Origin: JBOFSQ01 sp051651625 | Lineage (GTDB): Bacteria > Planctomycetota > Planctomycetia > Pirellulales > Thermoguttaceae | Length of the DNA stretch: 64,000 bases | Assembly: GCA_051651625.1 (NCBI GenBank) | Contig: JBOFSQ010000102.1 | Location: 69,362 to 133,361 of the forward strand | Direction: 5' to 3' | Part shown: positions 36,630-45,337 of the stretch, piece after piece | Layout: the number at the start of each line of letters is the position of its first letter | Numbering within the stretch: the first letter of the stretch is position 1 | Notes under the pieces: generated by a model | Database searches by the model: none | Told to the model about the DNA's origin: nothing | Seen by the model: the letters and a program-made list of their open reading frames with translations, nothing else | Translations under genes and position numbers: made by a program

Positions 36630-38408
36630 TCACACGTCCTTTTTCTCAACGTGTCTAATCGCCAGTTCGTCGAGTTGACGCTGTGAGACTTCGCTCGGTG
36701 CGGCGGTCATTAGGTCGCTTGCTTTGGCGGTTTTGGGGAATGCGATCACGTCGCGGATGTTGTCGAGTCCGGCGAAGAGCATCACGAGCCGGTCAACGCC
36801 AAGCGCGATCCCGCCGTGCGGCGGCGCACCGAACGAAAGCGCATCAAGAAGGAATCCAAACATACTCCGCGCCGTCTCGTCCGAAAGTCCCAGCAGCGAA
36901 AAGACGCGACGCTGCAACTCTTGGTCGTGAATCCGAATCGTACCGCCGCCGATTTCAAATCCGTTCAAAACCAAATCGTAAGCCTGCGCACGCACCGCAA
37001 GCGGATCGGATTCGAGTTTCGCAACGTCTTGAGTTCGCGGCGCGGTGAACGGGTGGTGCATCGCCACGCAACGCTTCTCTTCGTCGTCCCACGCAAACAT
37101 CGGGAACGAAACGATCCAGCAGTAGTTCATCTCGTCTGGCGAATAGAGTTTGAGTTCCGCACCGAGTCGCCGCCGCAGACTCCCCAAAACTTGGCTCGTC
37201 TTGTCGAACGTGTCGGCGGAGAAAAAAAGCATGTCACCCGCGACGGCACCGAGGCGTTCGGCGATAGCGACGAGTTGTTCGGGCGTGAAGTTTTTCGCCA
37301 TCGATCCGGTGAGCGTCCCCGATGCGTCGGCCTTGAGCCACGCGACACCTTTCGCCGCAAAGTTCTCGACCGCCCAAGTGTTAATCGCGTCGATCTCTTT
37401 CCGCGAAAATTTTTCGGCAGCCCCCTTCACGTTGATCGCACGCACTCGTCCGCCGCTCTCCGCGACGCCGCGAAATACGCGAAACTCGCACTTCAATGCA
37501 ATGTCGGTCAGGTCAACGAGTTCCATAGCGAAACGCAAGTCGGGCGCGTCGGCACCGAAACGTTCCATCGCTTCGTCGTAAGTCATTTGCGGAATCGGAA
37601 GCGTGATCTCGCGTCCGAGCACGTCGCGCATCAGTCGCACGATGAGGCCAGAGATTATCTCCAGCATGTCGGGCATTTCGATGAACGCCATTTCGATGTC
37701 GAGCTGCGTGAACTCCGGTTGCCGGTCGGCACGCAAATCTTCGTCGCGGAAACAGCGGGCGATTTGCATGTAGCGGTCGTAGCCGGCGATCATCAAAAGT
37801 TGTTTGTAGAGCTGCGGCGACTGCGGAAGTGCGTAGAACGTTCCGTGCGTGACGCGACTCGGCACCAAATAATCGCGTGCCCCTTCGGGCGTGCTCTTCC
37901 CCAAAATCGGCGTTTCAACTTCGACAAACTGTTGCGCGTCAAAATAGTCGCGCATCGTTTTGACGATCCGGTGCCGCAACAACAATGATCGCTGCATCGC
38001 CGGACGACGCAGGTCGAGATAACGGTATTTGAGTCGCGTCTCTTCCGACGGTAGTTCCGGTGCCGACGGGATCAGCGGCACGACTTGCGTGCGGTTGAGA
38101 ACGACGAGCTTCGATGCGAGGACTTCGATTTCGCCCGTCGCCAGTTTTTTGTTGACGATCCCCTCTGGACGCGGCTGCACCGTACCGACGACTTGAACGA
38201 CATCTTCGTTGCGAAGCGAGCGAACGAGTTCGAACATTTCGCCGCCGAGTGCGGTTGTGAACGTGATCTGCGTGATGCCGTAACGGTCACGCAGATTGAC
38301 GAACAAAACGCCGCTGTGGTCACGGACACTATCGACCCAACCGGCAAGCGTGACTTCACGTCCCACATCGGCCTTCGCAAGTTCACCGCAAGTTTGTTTT
38401 CGCAACAT
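36630..38408 (-). CDS. aspS: Aspartyl-tRNA synthetase
   Basis: 592 residues from the ATG at 38408 (MLRKQTCGELAKADVG); an in-frame start at 38483 adds an atypical tail. The anticodon-binding OB fold (AGWVDSVRDHSGVLFVNLRDRYG) precedes the class II core with motif 2 RCFRDEDLRADRQPEFTQ and motif 3 GIALGVDRLVMLFAG, with the bacterial GAD insertion between. It charges tRNA-Asp (and possibly tRNA-Asn if the cell uses GatCAB). Confidence 0.95.
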   Translation of the reverse strand: MLRKQTCGELAKADVGREVTLAGWVDSVRDHSGVLFVNLRDRYGITQITFTTALGGEMFELVRSLRNEDVVQVVGTVQPRPEGIVNKKLATGEIEVLASKLVVLNRTQVVPLIPSAPELPSEETRLKYRYLDLRRPAMQRSLLLRHRIVKTMRDYFDAQQFVEVETPILGKSTPEGARDYLVPSRVTHGTFYALPQSPQLYKQLLMIAGYDRYMQIARCFRDEDLRADRQPEFTQLDIEMAFIEMPDMLEIISGLIVRLMRDVLGREITLPIPQMTYDEAMERFGADAPDLRFAMELVDLTDIALKCEFRVFRGVAESGGRVRAINVKGAAEKFSRKEIDAINTWAVENFAAKGVAWLKADASGTLTGSMAKNFTPEQLVAIAERLGAVAGDMLFFSADTFDKTSQVLGSLRRRLGAELKLYSPDEMNYCWIVSFPMFAWDDEEKRCVAMHHPFTAPRTQDVAKLESDPLAVRAQAYDLVLNGFEIGGGTIRIHDQELQRRVFSLLGLSDETARSMFGFLLDALSFGAPPHGGIALGVDRLVMLFAGLDNIRDVIAFPKTAKASDLMTAAPSEVSQRQLDELAIRHVEKKDV

Positions 38409-38589
38409 AAGTTTTTTCTCAATCGAATGTGGGGAGAGACTTCCAAACAAAACCGTACTCAAATCGACTTGGGTAGAAAACATTCACCCAACCGGTGGAA
38501 ACCGCAGAAATTATAGTCCCAAACGCGATGCGTGAACAGGGGGGAAAACTCGATGCAGTGGAAGTCGCCGCGTGCTTCATGCGAGGCCC

Positions 38590-38618
38590 TTAACACAAAC
38601 GCCATTTTATACTATAAT
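38590..38618 (+). promoter_or_regulatory. Strong sigma-70-type promoter for the methyltransferase-efp unit
   Basis: TTAACA (38590-38595), a 17-base spacer, and a perfect TATAAT (38613-38618), 76 bases before the ATG at 38694. It is the best consensus promoter I saw in the window. The rest of the 285-base divergent gap from aspS holds nothing else I can identify. Confidence 0.7.
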
Positions 38619-38693
38619 CCGCCGCCGATATTGCCGTGCGGTTTCGACAGAGTATATGTTTCCCAGTTTCCTCAAAAGAAAGGCCCACTCCCG

Positions 38694-40271
38694 ATGACAG
38701 CAACTACACAGAAGGCCTACGACACCGTCCCTTACGAGAGTTTTCCATACGCGCAGTCACACATTGCGCACCTCTTCACGGTGGGGAAAATTTTCAACTT
38801 TGCGGCGACCGATTGCCGCAAGTGTCGCGTGCTGGAACTTGGCTGCGCCGCAGGCGGAAACATCGTTCCGATGGCAGACGAGTTCCCCGGTTCCGAGTTT
38901 TACGGGATCGACTTGTCGCCTGTTCAGATCGGGGCGGGGAACAAAATAGTCACCGAACTTGGTCTCAAAAATGTCAAACTCGAAACGGTTTCGATCACCG
39001 ACTTTCCGGCGGATGCGGGGAAGTTTGACTACATCATTTGTCACGGCGTTTTCTCGTGGGTGCCGCAAGAAGTCCGCGATGCGATCTTCCGCATCTGCCG
39101 CGACCACCTCACCGAAAGCGGAATGGCGTTCATCAGTTACAACACGCTTCCGGGTTGGGGAATGGTGAAGTCGCTCCGCGATATGATGGTCTTTCACGCC
39201 AAACGTTTTGAAAACGTCGGCGACAAACTTTCGCAAGTTCTCGCGCTGCTGAACTTCGTCGAAGAGATGCAGCCCGAAGGGAGTCTGATGCGGGAAGTGA
39301 TTCGTCAAGAAAAAACCCGCATCGAAGGGAAACAGGTTTCGTACTTCTTGCACGAATACCTCGAAGAAGAAAACAACCCGTTATACTTTCACGAAGTTGC
39401 CACCGAGGCCGACAAAAACGGTCTTCAATACTTGGCTGATTCGTCGTCGTTTGCGACAATGTATCTCGACAACTACGATGCCCGCGTCCGCGACTCGCTC
39501 AAAACGGGGAACTTTTTAGAGATCGAACAGTATCTCGACTTCATCACGAATCGCCGTTTTCGCTGGTCGGTTTTTGTACCGAAAGGTGCGGCGATAACGC
39601 GGGAAATCCCGCTCGAAAAGATCAAGGAGTTTTACCTCAAGTCTAACGGACTTCATCTTGCGGAAGGTTCTAAAGTTCCGTCGCCGCTGGACAACTCGGA
39701 ACTGACGTTTCAACACACGATGCCGCAGGGACGGACGTTCAATCTCACCGTCAACAACAAGTTTCTCGCGGCGGCATTTCTGACGCTTTGTCAGCAGACG
39801 CACTCGCCAGTTGCGTTCAATGATGTTGTGAAAATGGCGAACGAGACTTACGGACTGAATGACTCCGCAGCGGTCGAGCAGGCACTTCTCACGTTCGGTT
39901 TGCGAGTTCTCTTTGCGGGTGGTATTTCGGTTCACGCCTACCCGTCGCGGGCGGTGCGCGAAGTGAGCGAACGACCACTTGCGCTTCCGATAGCGCGAGT
40001 CTTGTCGCGTCAAACGAAAATCGTCACCACCGCCCATCACAGCGTTATGACAATCGACCCGTTTATCGCGTGTCTACTGTCGCTCCTTGACGGTACAAAC
40101 GACATCGCCGCACTCGAACGGAAGATGTTTGAACTTTGTCAATCCGGTCACTTCACGATCAACCAAGATGGCAAACCGATTACCGACACAAAAACTGTCA
40201 CCGAGATCATCCAAAACGGCGTCCGCAACGGACTTGCGAACCTCGCCGCCAGCGGACTCTTGATCGGGTGA
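38694..40271 (+). CDS. Class I SAM methyltransferase with methyltransferase regulatory domain
   Basis: 525 residues from the ATG at 38694 (AAAGG 12 bases upstream). The SAM-binding glycine loop LELGCAAGGN is at 47-56, followed by YGIDLSP. The second half matches the MethyTransf_Reg domain (PF10119) found in rickettsial protein lysine methyltransferases (PKMT) and common in planctomycetes. The substrate is probably a protein, but unproven. It begins a plus-strand run with efp and the YhcH-like gene. Confidence 0.8.
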   Translation: MTATTQKAYDTVPYESFPYAQSHIAHLFTVGKIFNFAATDCRKCRVLELGCAAGGNIVPMADEFPGSEFYGIDLSPVQIGAGNKIVTELGLKNVKLETVSITDFPADAGKFDYIICHGVFSWVPQEVRDAIFRICRDHLTESGMAFISYNTLPGWGMVKSLRDMMVFHAKRFENVGDKLSQVLALLNFVEEMQPEGSLMREVIRQEKTRIEGKQVSYFLHEYLEEENNPLYFHEVATEADKNGLQYLADSSSFATMYLDNYDARVRDSLKTGNFLEIEQYLDFITNRRFRWSVFVPKGAAITREIPLEKIKEFYLKSNGLHLAEGSKVPSPLDNSELTFQHTMPQGRTFNLTVNNKFLAAAFLTLCQQTHSPVAFNDVVKMANETYGLNDSAAVEQALLTFGLRVLFAGGISVHAYPSRAVREVSERPLALPIARVLSRQTKIVTTAHHSVMTIDPFIACLLSLLDGTNDIAALERKMFELCQSGHFTINQDGKPITDTKTVTEIIQNGVRNGLANLAASGLLIG

Positions 40272-40395
40272 TGCAGGCACCCGTACAGCGGTTCGGCATA
40301 GCCGAACCCTCCAAACGCCTGCGGCGTTGCTGACTGGAGGGTTCGGCTATGCCGAACCTAAACTACTGGAGGGTTTGGCTATGCCGAACCTGAAC
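40272..40395 (+). repeat. Family 4 palindromic repeat, copy B (three units)
   Basis: GGTTCGGC-WWW-GCCGAACC palindromes at 40290-40308 and 40340-40358 and a variant (GGTTTGGC...) at 40372-40390, arranged as in copy A with the same CCTCCA/TGGAGG links. It lies between the methyltransferase and efp; the efp frame stays open through it, encoding GGFGYAEP, but the true start is downstream. Confidence 0.85.
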
Positions 40396-40431
40396 TACCA
40401 ACCACTATTCCACACAGGAGAAAAAAACATC

Positions 40432-41001
40432 ATGGCTTCATACAACACCAGCGACTTCCGTCGCGGCCTCAAGGTACAAATTGATGGCGACCCATATATC
40501 ATGATTGAGTGCAACTTTGTCAAACCCGGCAAGGGGCAAGCACTCTACAAATGCAAGCTGCGGAACCTCCTCCGCGACACCGTACTCGACCGCACTTACA
40601 AGAGCGGCGACGCGCTCGAAGCCGCCGACATCAACGAGATCGACGCGCAGTTTCTCTACGCGATGGGCGACACGTTCACCTTCATGGACAACGTATCCTA
40701 CGAACAGTACGAGATCAGCCGCGAATCGCTCGACGATGCGTGGAAGTATCTCAAGGAGGGGATGCTATGCAAGATGATGCTCTACAACAACAACCCGATT
40801 GGCGTGACACCACCGAATCACGTTGTTTTGCGAGTTGAGTACACCGAACCGGGCGTCCGCGGCAACACGGCAACGAACGTCACCAAACCTGCCAAAGTCG
40901 ATACCGGTGCAGAGATTCTCGTTCCGAACTTTGTCGAAACGGGCGAGATGATCCGCGTCGATACGCGAACGGGCGAATACATCGAACGTGTGAAGGAATG
41001 A
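40432..41001 (+). CDS. efp: Elongation factor P
   Basis: 189 residues from the ATG at 40432, preceded by AGGAG. KOW-like N-terminal domain with the tip loop KPGKGQA, where Lys34 is the residue modified (beta-lysyl, rhamnosyl or other) in many bacteria; no modification gene is adjacent. EF-P relieves ribosome stalling at polyproline stretches. Three beta-barrel domains fit the length. Four bases separate it from the next gene. Confidence 0.95.
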   Translation: MASYNTSDFRRGLKVQIDGDPYIMIECNFVKPGKGQALYKCKLRNLLRDTVLDRTYKSGDALEAADINEIDAQFLYAMGDTFTFMDNVSYEQYEISRESLDDAWKYLKEGMLCKMMLYNNNPIGVTPPNHVVLRVEYTEPGVRGNTATNVTKPAKVDTGAEILVPNFVETGEMIRVDTRTGEYIERVKE

Positions 41002-41005
41002 GAAC

Positions 41006-41503
41006 ATGATTACGGCCTCAACACAACACATCGGTTTCTACCTCGCCGCATCGTTCTGGGAACCGCTCTCTGCGGCGGTTGCGAAGTTGGGTGCGCAAAC
41101 CGCCGACGCATTGGGCCAATCACAAGTTCGCGTCGAAATTCGCGGCGAACCAGTTGTTGGCAACGTTGACCGTTACTCAACGCTGCTGCCCGATGCGTGG
41201 CCGCGATTTGAGTCGCACCGCAAGATGATCGACCTCCAGATCGTACTGGCGGGGCGTGAACGGATTGATGTCGTTGACACCAGCGGTCTCACTGGCGACG
41301 CCCCCTACGACACCGAACGCGACATGCAGTTCTACAAAGAGCGTGCGGTTTCGGGGGCGACGAGTGTTATTCTCGTCCCGCAGACGTTCGCACTACTCTT
41401 CCCACACGACGCGCACCGTCCAAAGATGGCCGCCGACAAAACGACCGCAGCGAAGGTGACGAAAATTGTCTTCAAGATTCCAGTCTCGCTGTGGGGGGTG
41501 TGA
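41006..41503 (+). CDS. YhcH/YjgK/YiaL family protein
   Basis: 165 residues: the DUF386 signature FESHRKMIDLQIVLAGRE and LFPHDAHRPKMA with metal-site residues (Glu, His, His) is complete. This cupin-like family includes sugar anomerase-type and biofilm regulators (TabA). It follows efp after four bases, so it is co-transcribed with it. The substrate is unknown. Confidence 0.85.
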   Translation: MITASTQHIGFYLAASFWEPLSAAVAKLGAQTADALGQSQVRVEIRGEPVVGNVDRYSTLLPDAWPRFESHRKMIDLQIVLAGRERIDVVDTSGLTGDAPYDTERDMQFYKERAVSGATSVILVPQTFALLFPHDAHRPKMAADKTTAAKVTKIVFKIPVSLWGV

Positions 41504-41525
41504 ACGTCTGTTCACGAACAAAATC

Positions 41526-41579
41526 TAGCCAAGGCGGGAGTCGAACCCGCACGACCTTACGGTCAAGGGATTTTAAATC
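41526..41579 (-). pseudogene. tRNA-Leu(UAA) 3' fragment
   Basis: Minus-strand sequence from the discriminator base through the T arm (GCGGGTTCGACTCCCGC), variable arm (GACCGTAAGGTC) and the 3' side of the anticodon loop (TTTAAAA) is intact; the 5' half is missing. Together with CAAAATC it matches 42954-43015. Confidence 0.75.
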
Positions 41580-41800
41580 AAAGCAAAATTCACTCGCTCA
41601 CGCTTCGTGCTCTGTTCGGCAGATTGCGTTTGACTCTACGTTTTACGGTACTTTGCGGCGTTTTGATTTGGGGAGATGCAGCGTTTTGCAGCACATCAAA
41701 AAAGCGGAGAAAGGGACGTTTAAGCCGAATGGACAGGGCACCAAAACGGTCACGCATTACAGGCGGAGCATGGATTTGAACTCGGCGTTTTCGGAAGAGT

Positions 41801-42457
41801 TCAAATATGGCAGACACTACGCCGCCCACTTTTTCCATCGGCAGACATCTTGTCATTAGCGACTATAAAAGTCTCAAGGAATTTTAGCAATCCTTTGGGG
41901 ATTTCATTATATTTTCCCTGAAGCAGAATATCAATTTTATAATTTTTGGCGTTTCTGTTCAACGTCAGGCAAAAAGTAGACTGGTAATTCATTTCACCAA
42001 AATTTGAACGAGGGGCCTCAACAATTTTAGCGTATTGAATCTCTTCTTTTCCCTGAAATTGTATTATCTTATGTGATGAAAATACATCCTTTCGCTCTCG
42101 AAGCATATCTGCGTTGAGAAATTCGATTGAAACCATGTGCGGTCTTCGTGTAGAATTTGAAAAAAACTGGATACGATCTTCACTATCTTTTGAATTCATT
42201 CTTTCATTGGATATCCAATTTTTCGGTTTAATGATGGAAAAACCACTATCGCTCTCGTAACGTTCAGATTCAAGTGGAATCTCTTTGTCCAGTAAAATGA
42301 TTTCATTTTTAATGATTCTGTCATCCCAACTTCGCATTCCCCACTCCAGAAAAAATGCTCCTGGAATCAGCATGGCACTGAGAAAAAGGATAAACATAAA
42401 TGATCTTAAACATGCTGCAAAGTATTTGTGTTTCAATAATTTAAAAGCCATAGCCAT
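41801..42457 (-). CDS. Unknown membrane-anchored protein of the AT-rich insert
   Basis: 218 residues from the ATG at 42457. One N-terminal membrane segment (FAACLRSFMFILFLSAMLIPGAFFLEWG) is followed by a soluble domain starting SGFSIIKPKNWI, a phrase often seen at the start of PsbP/DcrB-like domains, though I cannot confirm the fold. A+T content is high and codon use unlike the flanking genes. Expected outside the cytoplasmic membrane. No function assigned. Confidence 0.55.
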   Translation of the reverse strand: MAMAFKLLKHKYFAACLRSFMFILFLSAMLIPGAFFLEWGMRSWDDRIIKNEIILLDKEIPLESERYESDSGFSIIKPKNWISNERMNSKDSEDRIQFFSNSTRRPHMVSIEFLNADMLRERKDVFSSHKIIQFQGKEEIQYAKIVEAPRSNFGEMNYQSTFCLTLNRNAKNYKIDILLQGKYNEIPKGLLKFLETFIVANDKMSADGKSGRRSVCHI

Positions 42458-42656
42458 ACTCAGTTGTATCAAAAATGTTTGTTTTTTGAATTACATGAAG
42501 CCCATATATGACGCCAAAAGTTTTTGAGGCAGAGTGTTGACCACCTGAGTTATCAATATCTTTTGCTGCACAATAATACTGAACCAACTCCTCTTTTTCC
42601 TTTTGCCCCAAGCCTTTCCATAAATAAGCGGTTACGCTGCATCGATCCACCGACAA
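42441..42656 (-). CDS. Small unknown ORF in the AT-rich insert
   Basis: 71 codons from a TTG at 42656, overlapping the next gene start by 17 bases in another frame. The peptide (GLGQKEKEELVQYYCAAKD...) has no known motif and no clear ribosome-binding site. It may be a truncated gene. A second weak frame upstream (42750-42941) has a signal-like N-terminus (VLCFVTLAVVVSC) but equally poor support. Confidence 0.3.
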   Translation of the reverse strand: MSVDRCSVTAYLWKGLGQKEKEELVQYYCAAKDIDNSGGQHSASKTFGVIYGLHVIQKTNIFDTTEYGYGF

Positions 42657-42960
42657 TTGCTATAGTCGGTATACTAACGGCCACTCCATCATATCGAAAT
42701 CACCTCCTCTTTAGATAGTTGAAACCTGTAGCTTGATTGACCTATTGTGTCAATTACAAAACTCAATGATCCTTCTAAAAAGTTTACGATATACAAACAT
42801 AGCCAACGAATTGTAACGATTTTTGTGTTGTGGAACAAGTCTAATCGTCCCCGTAGCGGGTTCCCAAACAACAACCGTCTCTCCTCCTCCTGTCCAGAAA
42901 ACGCAGGACACAACAACTGCAAGTGTCACAAAACATAACACCTGCGGCGTTGTCAAAATC

Positions 42961-43044
42961 TAGCCAAGGCGGGAGTCGAACCCGCACGCCCATTACAGGC
43001 AAGGGATTTTAAATCCCCAGCGTCTGCCATTCCGCCACTCGGCC
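42961..43044 (-). tRNA. tRNA-Leu, anticodon UAA
   Basis: 84-nt class II tRNA. Acceptor arms GGCCGAG and CTTGGCT pair (with G-U pairs), followed by discriminator A and no encoded CCA. D arm TGGCGGAATGGCAGACGC, anticodon stem GGGA/TCCC with loop TTTAAAA (anticodon TAA), long variable arm GCCTGTAATGGGC and T arm GCGGGTTCGACTCCCGC. Its 3' end borders the AT-rich insert. Confidence 0.95.
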
Positions 43045-43089
43045 AGTCCTGTTCTTGTATCCGTTCACGGTTCGTTTCGTTGCGTCACG

Positions 43090-43195
43090 AATCGAATAGA
43101 AGCCGGAAAGGAGGCGTACTCGCCGTATTGACGGAGAACAAGTGTAGACCACAACTCCGTCAATACGCTACGCTCCTTTCCGGCTGTTATTTCGT
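43090..43195. repeat. Inverted-repeat element, family 1, copy 2
   Basis: Arms GCCGGAAAGGAG (43102-43113) and complement ending at 43184, inner CGTATTGACGGAG and complement; nearly identical to 3815-3920 along its full length, including the AACAAGTGTA loop. An outer dyad CCGTTCACG...CGTGAACGG surrounds it (about 43061 and 43212). Confidence 0.85.
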
Positions 43196-43231
43196 GCAAA
43201 TCGTAAATGTTCGTGAACGGTTACGATTCTT

Positions 43232-44560
43232 TTACAGCAATGTCTCCAGCATTGCCAGCGTTTTTTCGGTTGCGCCGCGCTGCTGCTGGGCAAGTTTTTG
43301 CGCTCGCAAACCCAGCGACTTTCGCATCGCAACGTCTTCGAGACAGCGGCGGACAAACGTCTCCATCTCAAAACCGTCGTGGACGACAACCGCCGCGTCA
43401 GACTCCAGCATCATCGCCACGATGTCGCGGAAGTTCGACGTGTTCGGGCCAAAACAAACCGCCGCACCGTAAGCCGCAGGTTCGATCATGTTTTGTCCGC
43501 CGCGTTTGTGAAGGCTCCCGCCGACAAATGCAATGTCCGCCGTCCCCCACCACGCGCCGAGTTCACCAACCGTATCAACGAGCAAAATCCGAGGCGGTAT
43601 TGTATTGCATTGCGGCGTCTTGTCGAGAGCAGCCTTGCCAAGAACCGTATTGTCAATAGCACTGCGACGTTGCCACGCAACTCCGCGCGGCGCAAGACGC
43701 GATTCTAGCATCGCCGCAACTTCGTCAAACCGCTGCGGATGACGCGGAACAACAATCAGCCGCAACTGCGGAAACTTTTCAACTAACGATTCGTAAACGT
43801 CAACAGCGAGACTCTCTTCGGGATTCTGCGTGCTGCCTGCGAGAAATACAACGTCGTCGTCGGTGATCGACGCAAGTTTTCGTAACTGTTCGCTGGCTGC
43901 GTTGTGGCGGTCGGTCTGCGCACCGTCGAACTTCATCGAACCGGTGACGTGAATGCGATCCGGTTTCGTGCCGAGTGCGGCGAAGCAGTTTGCATAAGTA
44001 ACGCTCTGCGCAGCGACGGCGTCGAGCTGCTGCATCATCGAACGAAAGACGATTCGCGCGAACCGGTATCGCTTAAAACCCGCACTGCTGAAACGTCCGT
44101 TGATAATTGCCACCGATGCACCGTGACGTTTGGCAAGCGCGACGAGATTTGGCCACAACTCCTGTTCGGCCAGAACGAGAATCGTTGGCGCGATTCGCTC
44201 GACGGCGCGGCGGACACTCCAGCTAAAGTCTAGCGGACAGTAAAACACCGTATGGTCGTCGCGGAAGAGTCGCTGGGCCAGCTCCATTCCAGCCTGCGAT
44301 GTCGTCGAGACGACGCATTCCCATTCTGGGTGACGACAATGAATGAGTGCCAACAGCGGACGAAGCAGCATCACTTCACCGACGCTGACGGCGTGAAACC
44401 AGAGCCGCACGCCGCGCGGCTCGTCGAGTTTTGGAACGTCGCCCAAAAACTTTTCCCGCCAGCCATCGCGGTATTTTCCGTGCATCACCGAACGCCAAAG
44501 AAGAAGCGGCAACGCAAGAACCACAAGAACGACGTAAACAATGTTGCGAAGATAGAGCAT
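43232..44560 (-). CDS. waaA: 3-deoxy-D-manno-octulosonic acid (Kdo) transferase
   Basis: 442 residues: an N-terminal membrane anchor (YVVLVVLALPLLLW) then the GT30 glycosyltransferase. HAVSVGEVMLL carries the catalytic Glu62; VLAEQELWPNL and GSMKFDG are further family motifs, and GGxLxxxGGQNMIEP (VGGSLHKRGGQNMIEPA) binds the CMP-Kdo donor. It adds Kdo to lipid A at the inner face of the cytoplasmic membrane, implying an LPS-type outer membrane. It follows the coiled-coil exported gene by 3 bases. Confidence 0.93.
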   Translation of the reverse strand: MLYLRNIVYVVLVVLALPLLLWRSVMHGKYRDGWREKFLGDVPKLDEPRGVRLWFHAVSVGEVMLLRPLLALIHCRHPEWECVVSTTSQAGMELAQRLFRDDHTVFYCPLDFSWSVRRAVERIAPTILVLAEQELWPNLVALAKRHGASVAIINGRFSSAGFKRYRFARIVFRSMMQQLDAVAAQSVTYANCFAALGTKPDRIHVTGSMKFDGAQTDRHNAASEQLRKLASITDDDVVFLAGSTQNPEESLAVDVYESLVEKFPQLRLIVVPRHPQRFDEVAAMLESRLAPRGVAWQRRSAIDNTVLGKAALDKTPQCNTIPPRILLVDTVGELGAWWGTADIAFVGGSLHKRGGQNMIEPAAYGAAVCFGPNTSNFRDIVAMMLESDAAVVVHDGFEMETFVRRCLEDVAMRKSLGLRAQKLAQQQRGATEKTLAMLETLL

Positions 44561-44563
44561 CGA

Positions 44564-45337
44564 CTACCTTTCGCCATTCGGCGTACCAGCGACGCTGCGG
44601 GTGAGAAGCTGAATCTGAACGGTGAGGTTTTTGATCTCTTCGCGGAGCGACGTTACTTCACTGCGAAGCGACTCGACGGTTGTACGAAGCGTTGCGATTT
44701 CGTCGAAAGTTCTCTGACCGATAGGTGAAGTGTTCCAGAGAAGTTGATCGGCAGATGACGCAACGCCCGCTTGTACGTTCTGCGGAAACGCTGCGGAACC
44801 AGCGTCCGCAGGCGTTGCGGGGAATATCGGTTGCGGTTGCTGATTCGGACGACGACGCGGTTCTGGCGATGGTGTGTCGCGCGGTGGTGTCGTGTCTCGC
44901 GGGACATCGCGCGGTGGCGTGGTGGACGGCGTCCGCGTTTCGTCACCGACTTCGGCGGTGTCGGTATTCGTTTTCGCTGGACGGAGTGACTCCGGCGGCG
45001 GCGACGGGAGTTCGACGCCTTGTTGTTCGAGTTGCGTGATAACGTCGCGGAGTTGTTCGGAGATCGCGTCGCGCTGCGATTTGAGTGTCTCTTGGAGTCG
45101 TTGGTCGCGTGGGTCGATCTTTCCGAGAATCTGTTCGATCTGTCGGTATTCGCGGATCATGTCGCCATACGCTTGCCGCAAGACCATCGGATTCATCGGC
45201 GGCATACCGCGCGGCGGAACGCCCGTTTGCGGACGCCCCGGCGGCACTATCGCCTCTGGCGATTGCTGCGCAGTGGCCATTCCAATTAACATGCCGAGTC
45301 CGAGAACGGTGAGACAGATCAGTTTTGTGTGGGACAT
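44564..45337 (-). CDS. Exported coiled-coil protein of unknown function
   Basis: 257 residues. Signal peptide at 1-23 (LTVLGLGMLIGMATAQ), a Pro/Gly/Met-rich stretch, a coiled coil at about 58-105 (REYRQIEQILGKIDPRDQ...), a Pro/Arg/Thr-rich linker, and a second coiled coil at the C-terminus (LRTTVESLRSEVTSLREEIKNL). This composition fits a periplasmic structural or scaffold protein. It starts the pair with waaA; co-transcription is likely. Family not recognised. Confidence 0.7.
   Translation of the reverse strand: MSHTKLICLTVLGLGMLIGMATAQQSPEAIVPPGRPQTGVPPRGMPPMNPMVLRQAYGDMIREYRQIEQILGKIDPRDQRLQETLKSQRDAISEQLRDVITQLEQQGVELPSPPPESLRPAKTNTDTAEVGDETRTPSTTPPRDVPRDTTPPRDTPSPEPRRRPNQQPQPIFPATPADAGSAAFPQNVQAGVASSADQLLWNTSPIGQRTFDEIATLRTTVESLRSEVTSLREEIKNLTVQIQLLTRSVAGTPNGER

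Larger units (their letters stand above)
41519..42960. mobile_element. AT-rich insert at tRNA-Leu bounded by tRNA-derived direct repeats
   Basis: An intact tRNA-Leu on the minus strand ends at 42961. A 61-base fragment carrying the 3' part of a tRNA-Leu(UAA) recurs at 41519-41579, in the same orientation, 1.4 kb downstream. This is the geometry of att sites left by integration at the tRNA 3' end. The DNA between, from about 41830 on, is far richer in A+T than the rest of the window. No integrase gene is present. The variable-arm sequence of the fragment differs from the intact tRNA, so the fragment may have come with the element or from another tRNA-Leu. 41580-41800 holds a family 3 repeat copy (41591-41619) and no clear gene. 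Confidence 0.6.

Noticed and set aside
40327..40431. N-terminal extension of EF-P
   Set aside because: It is also repeat-derived; the ATG at 40432 has AGGAG and gives the standard EF-P N-terminus.
41526..41579. A second functional tRNA-Leu
   Set aside because: The 5' half, including acceptor and D arm, is missing.
41491..41859. Plus-strand frame of 122 codons over the tRNA fragment
   Set aside because: It crosses tRNA-derived sequence and a repeat copy, has no ribosome-binding site and no recognisable domain.
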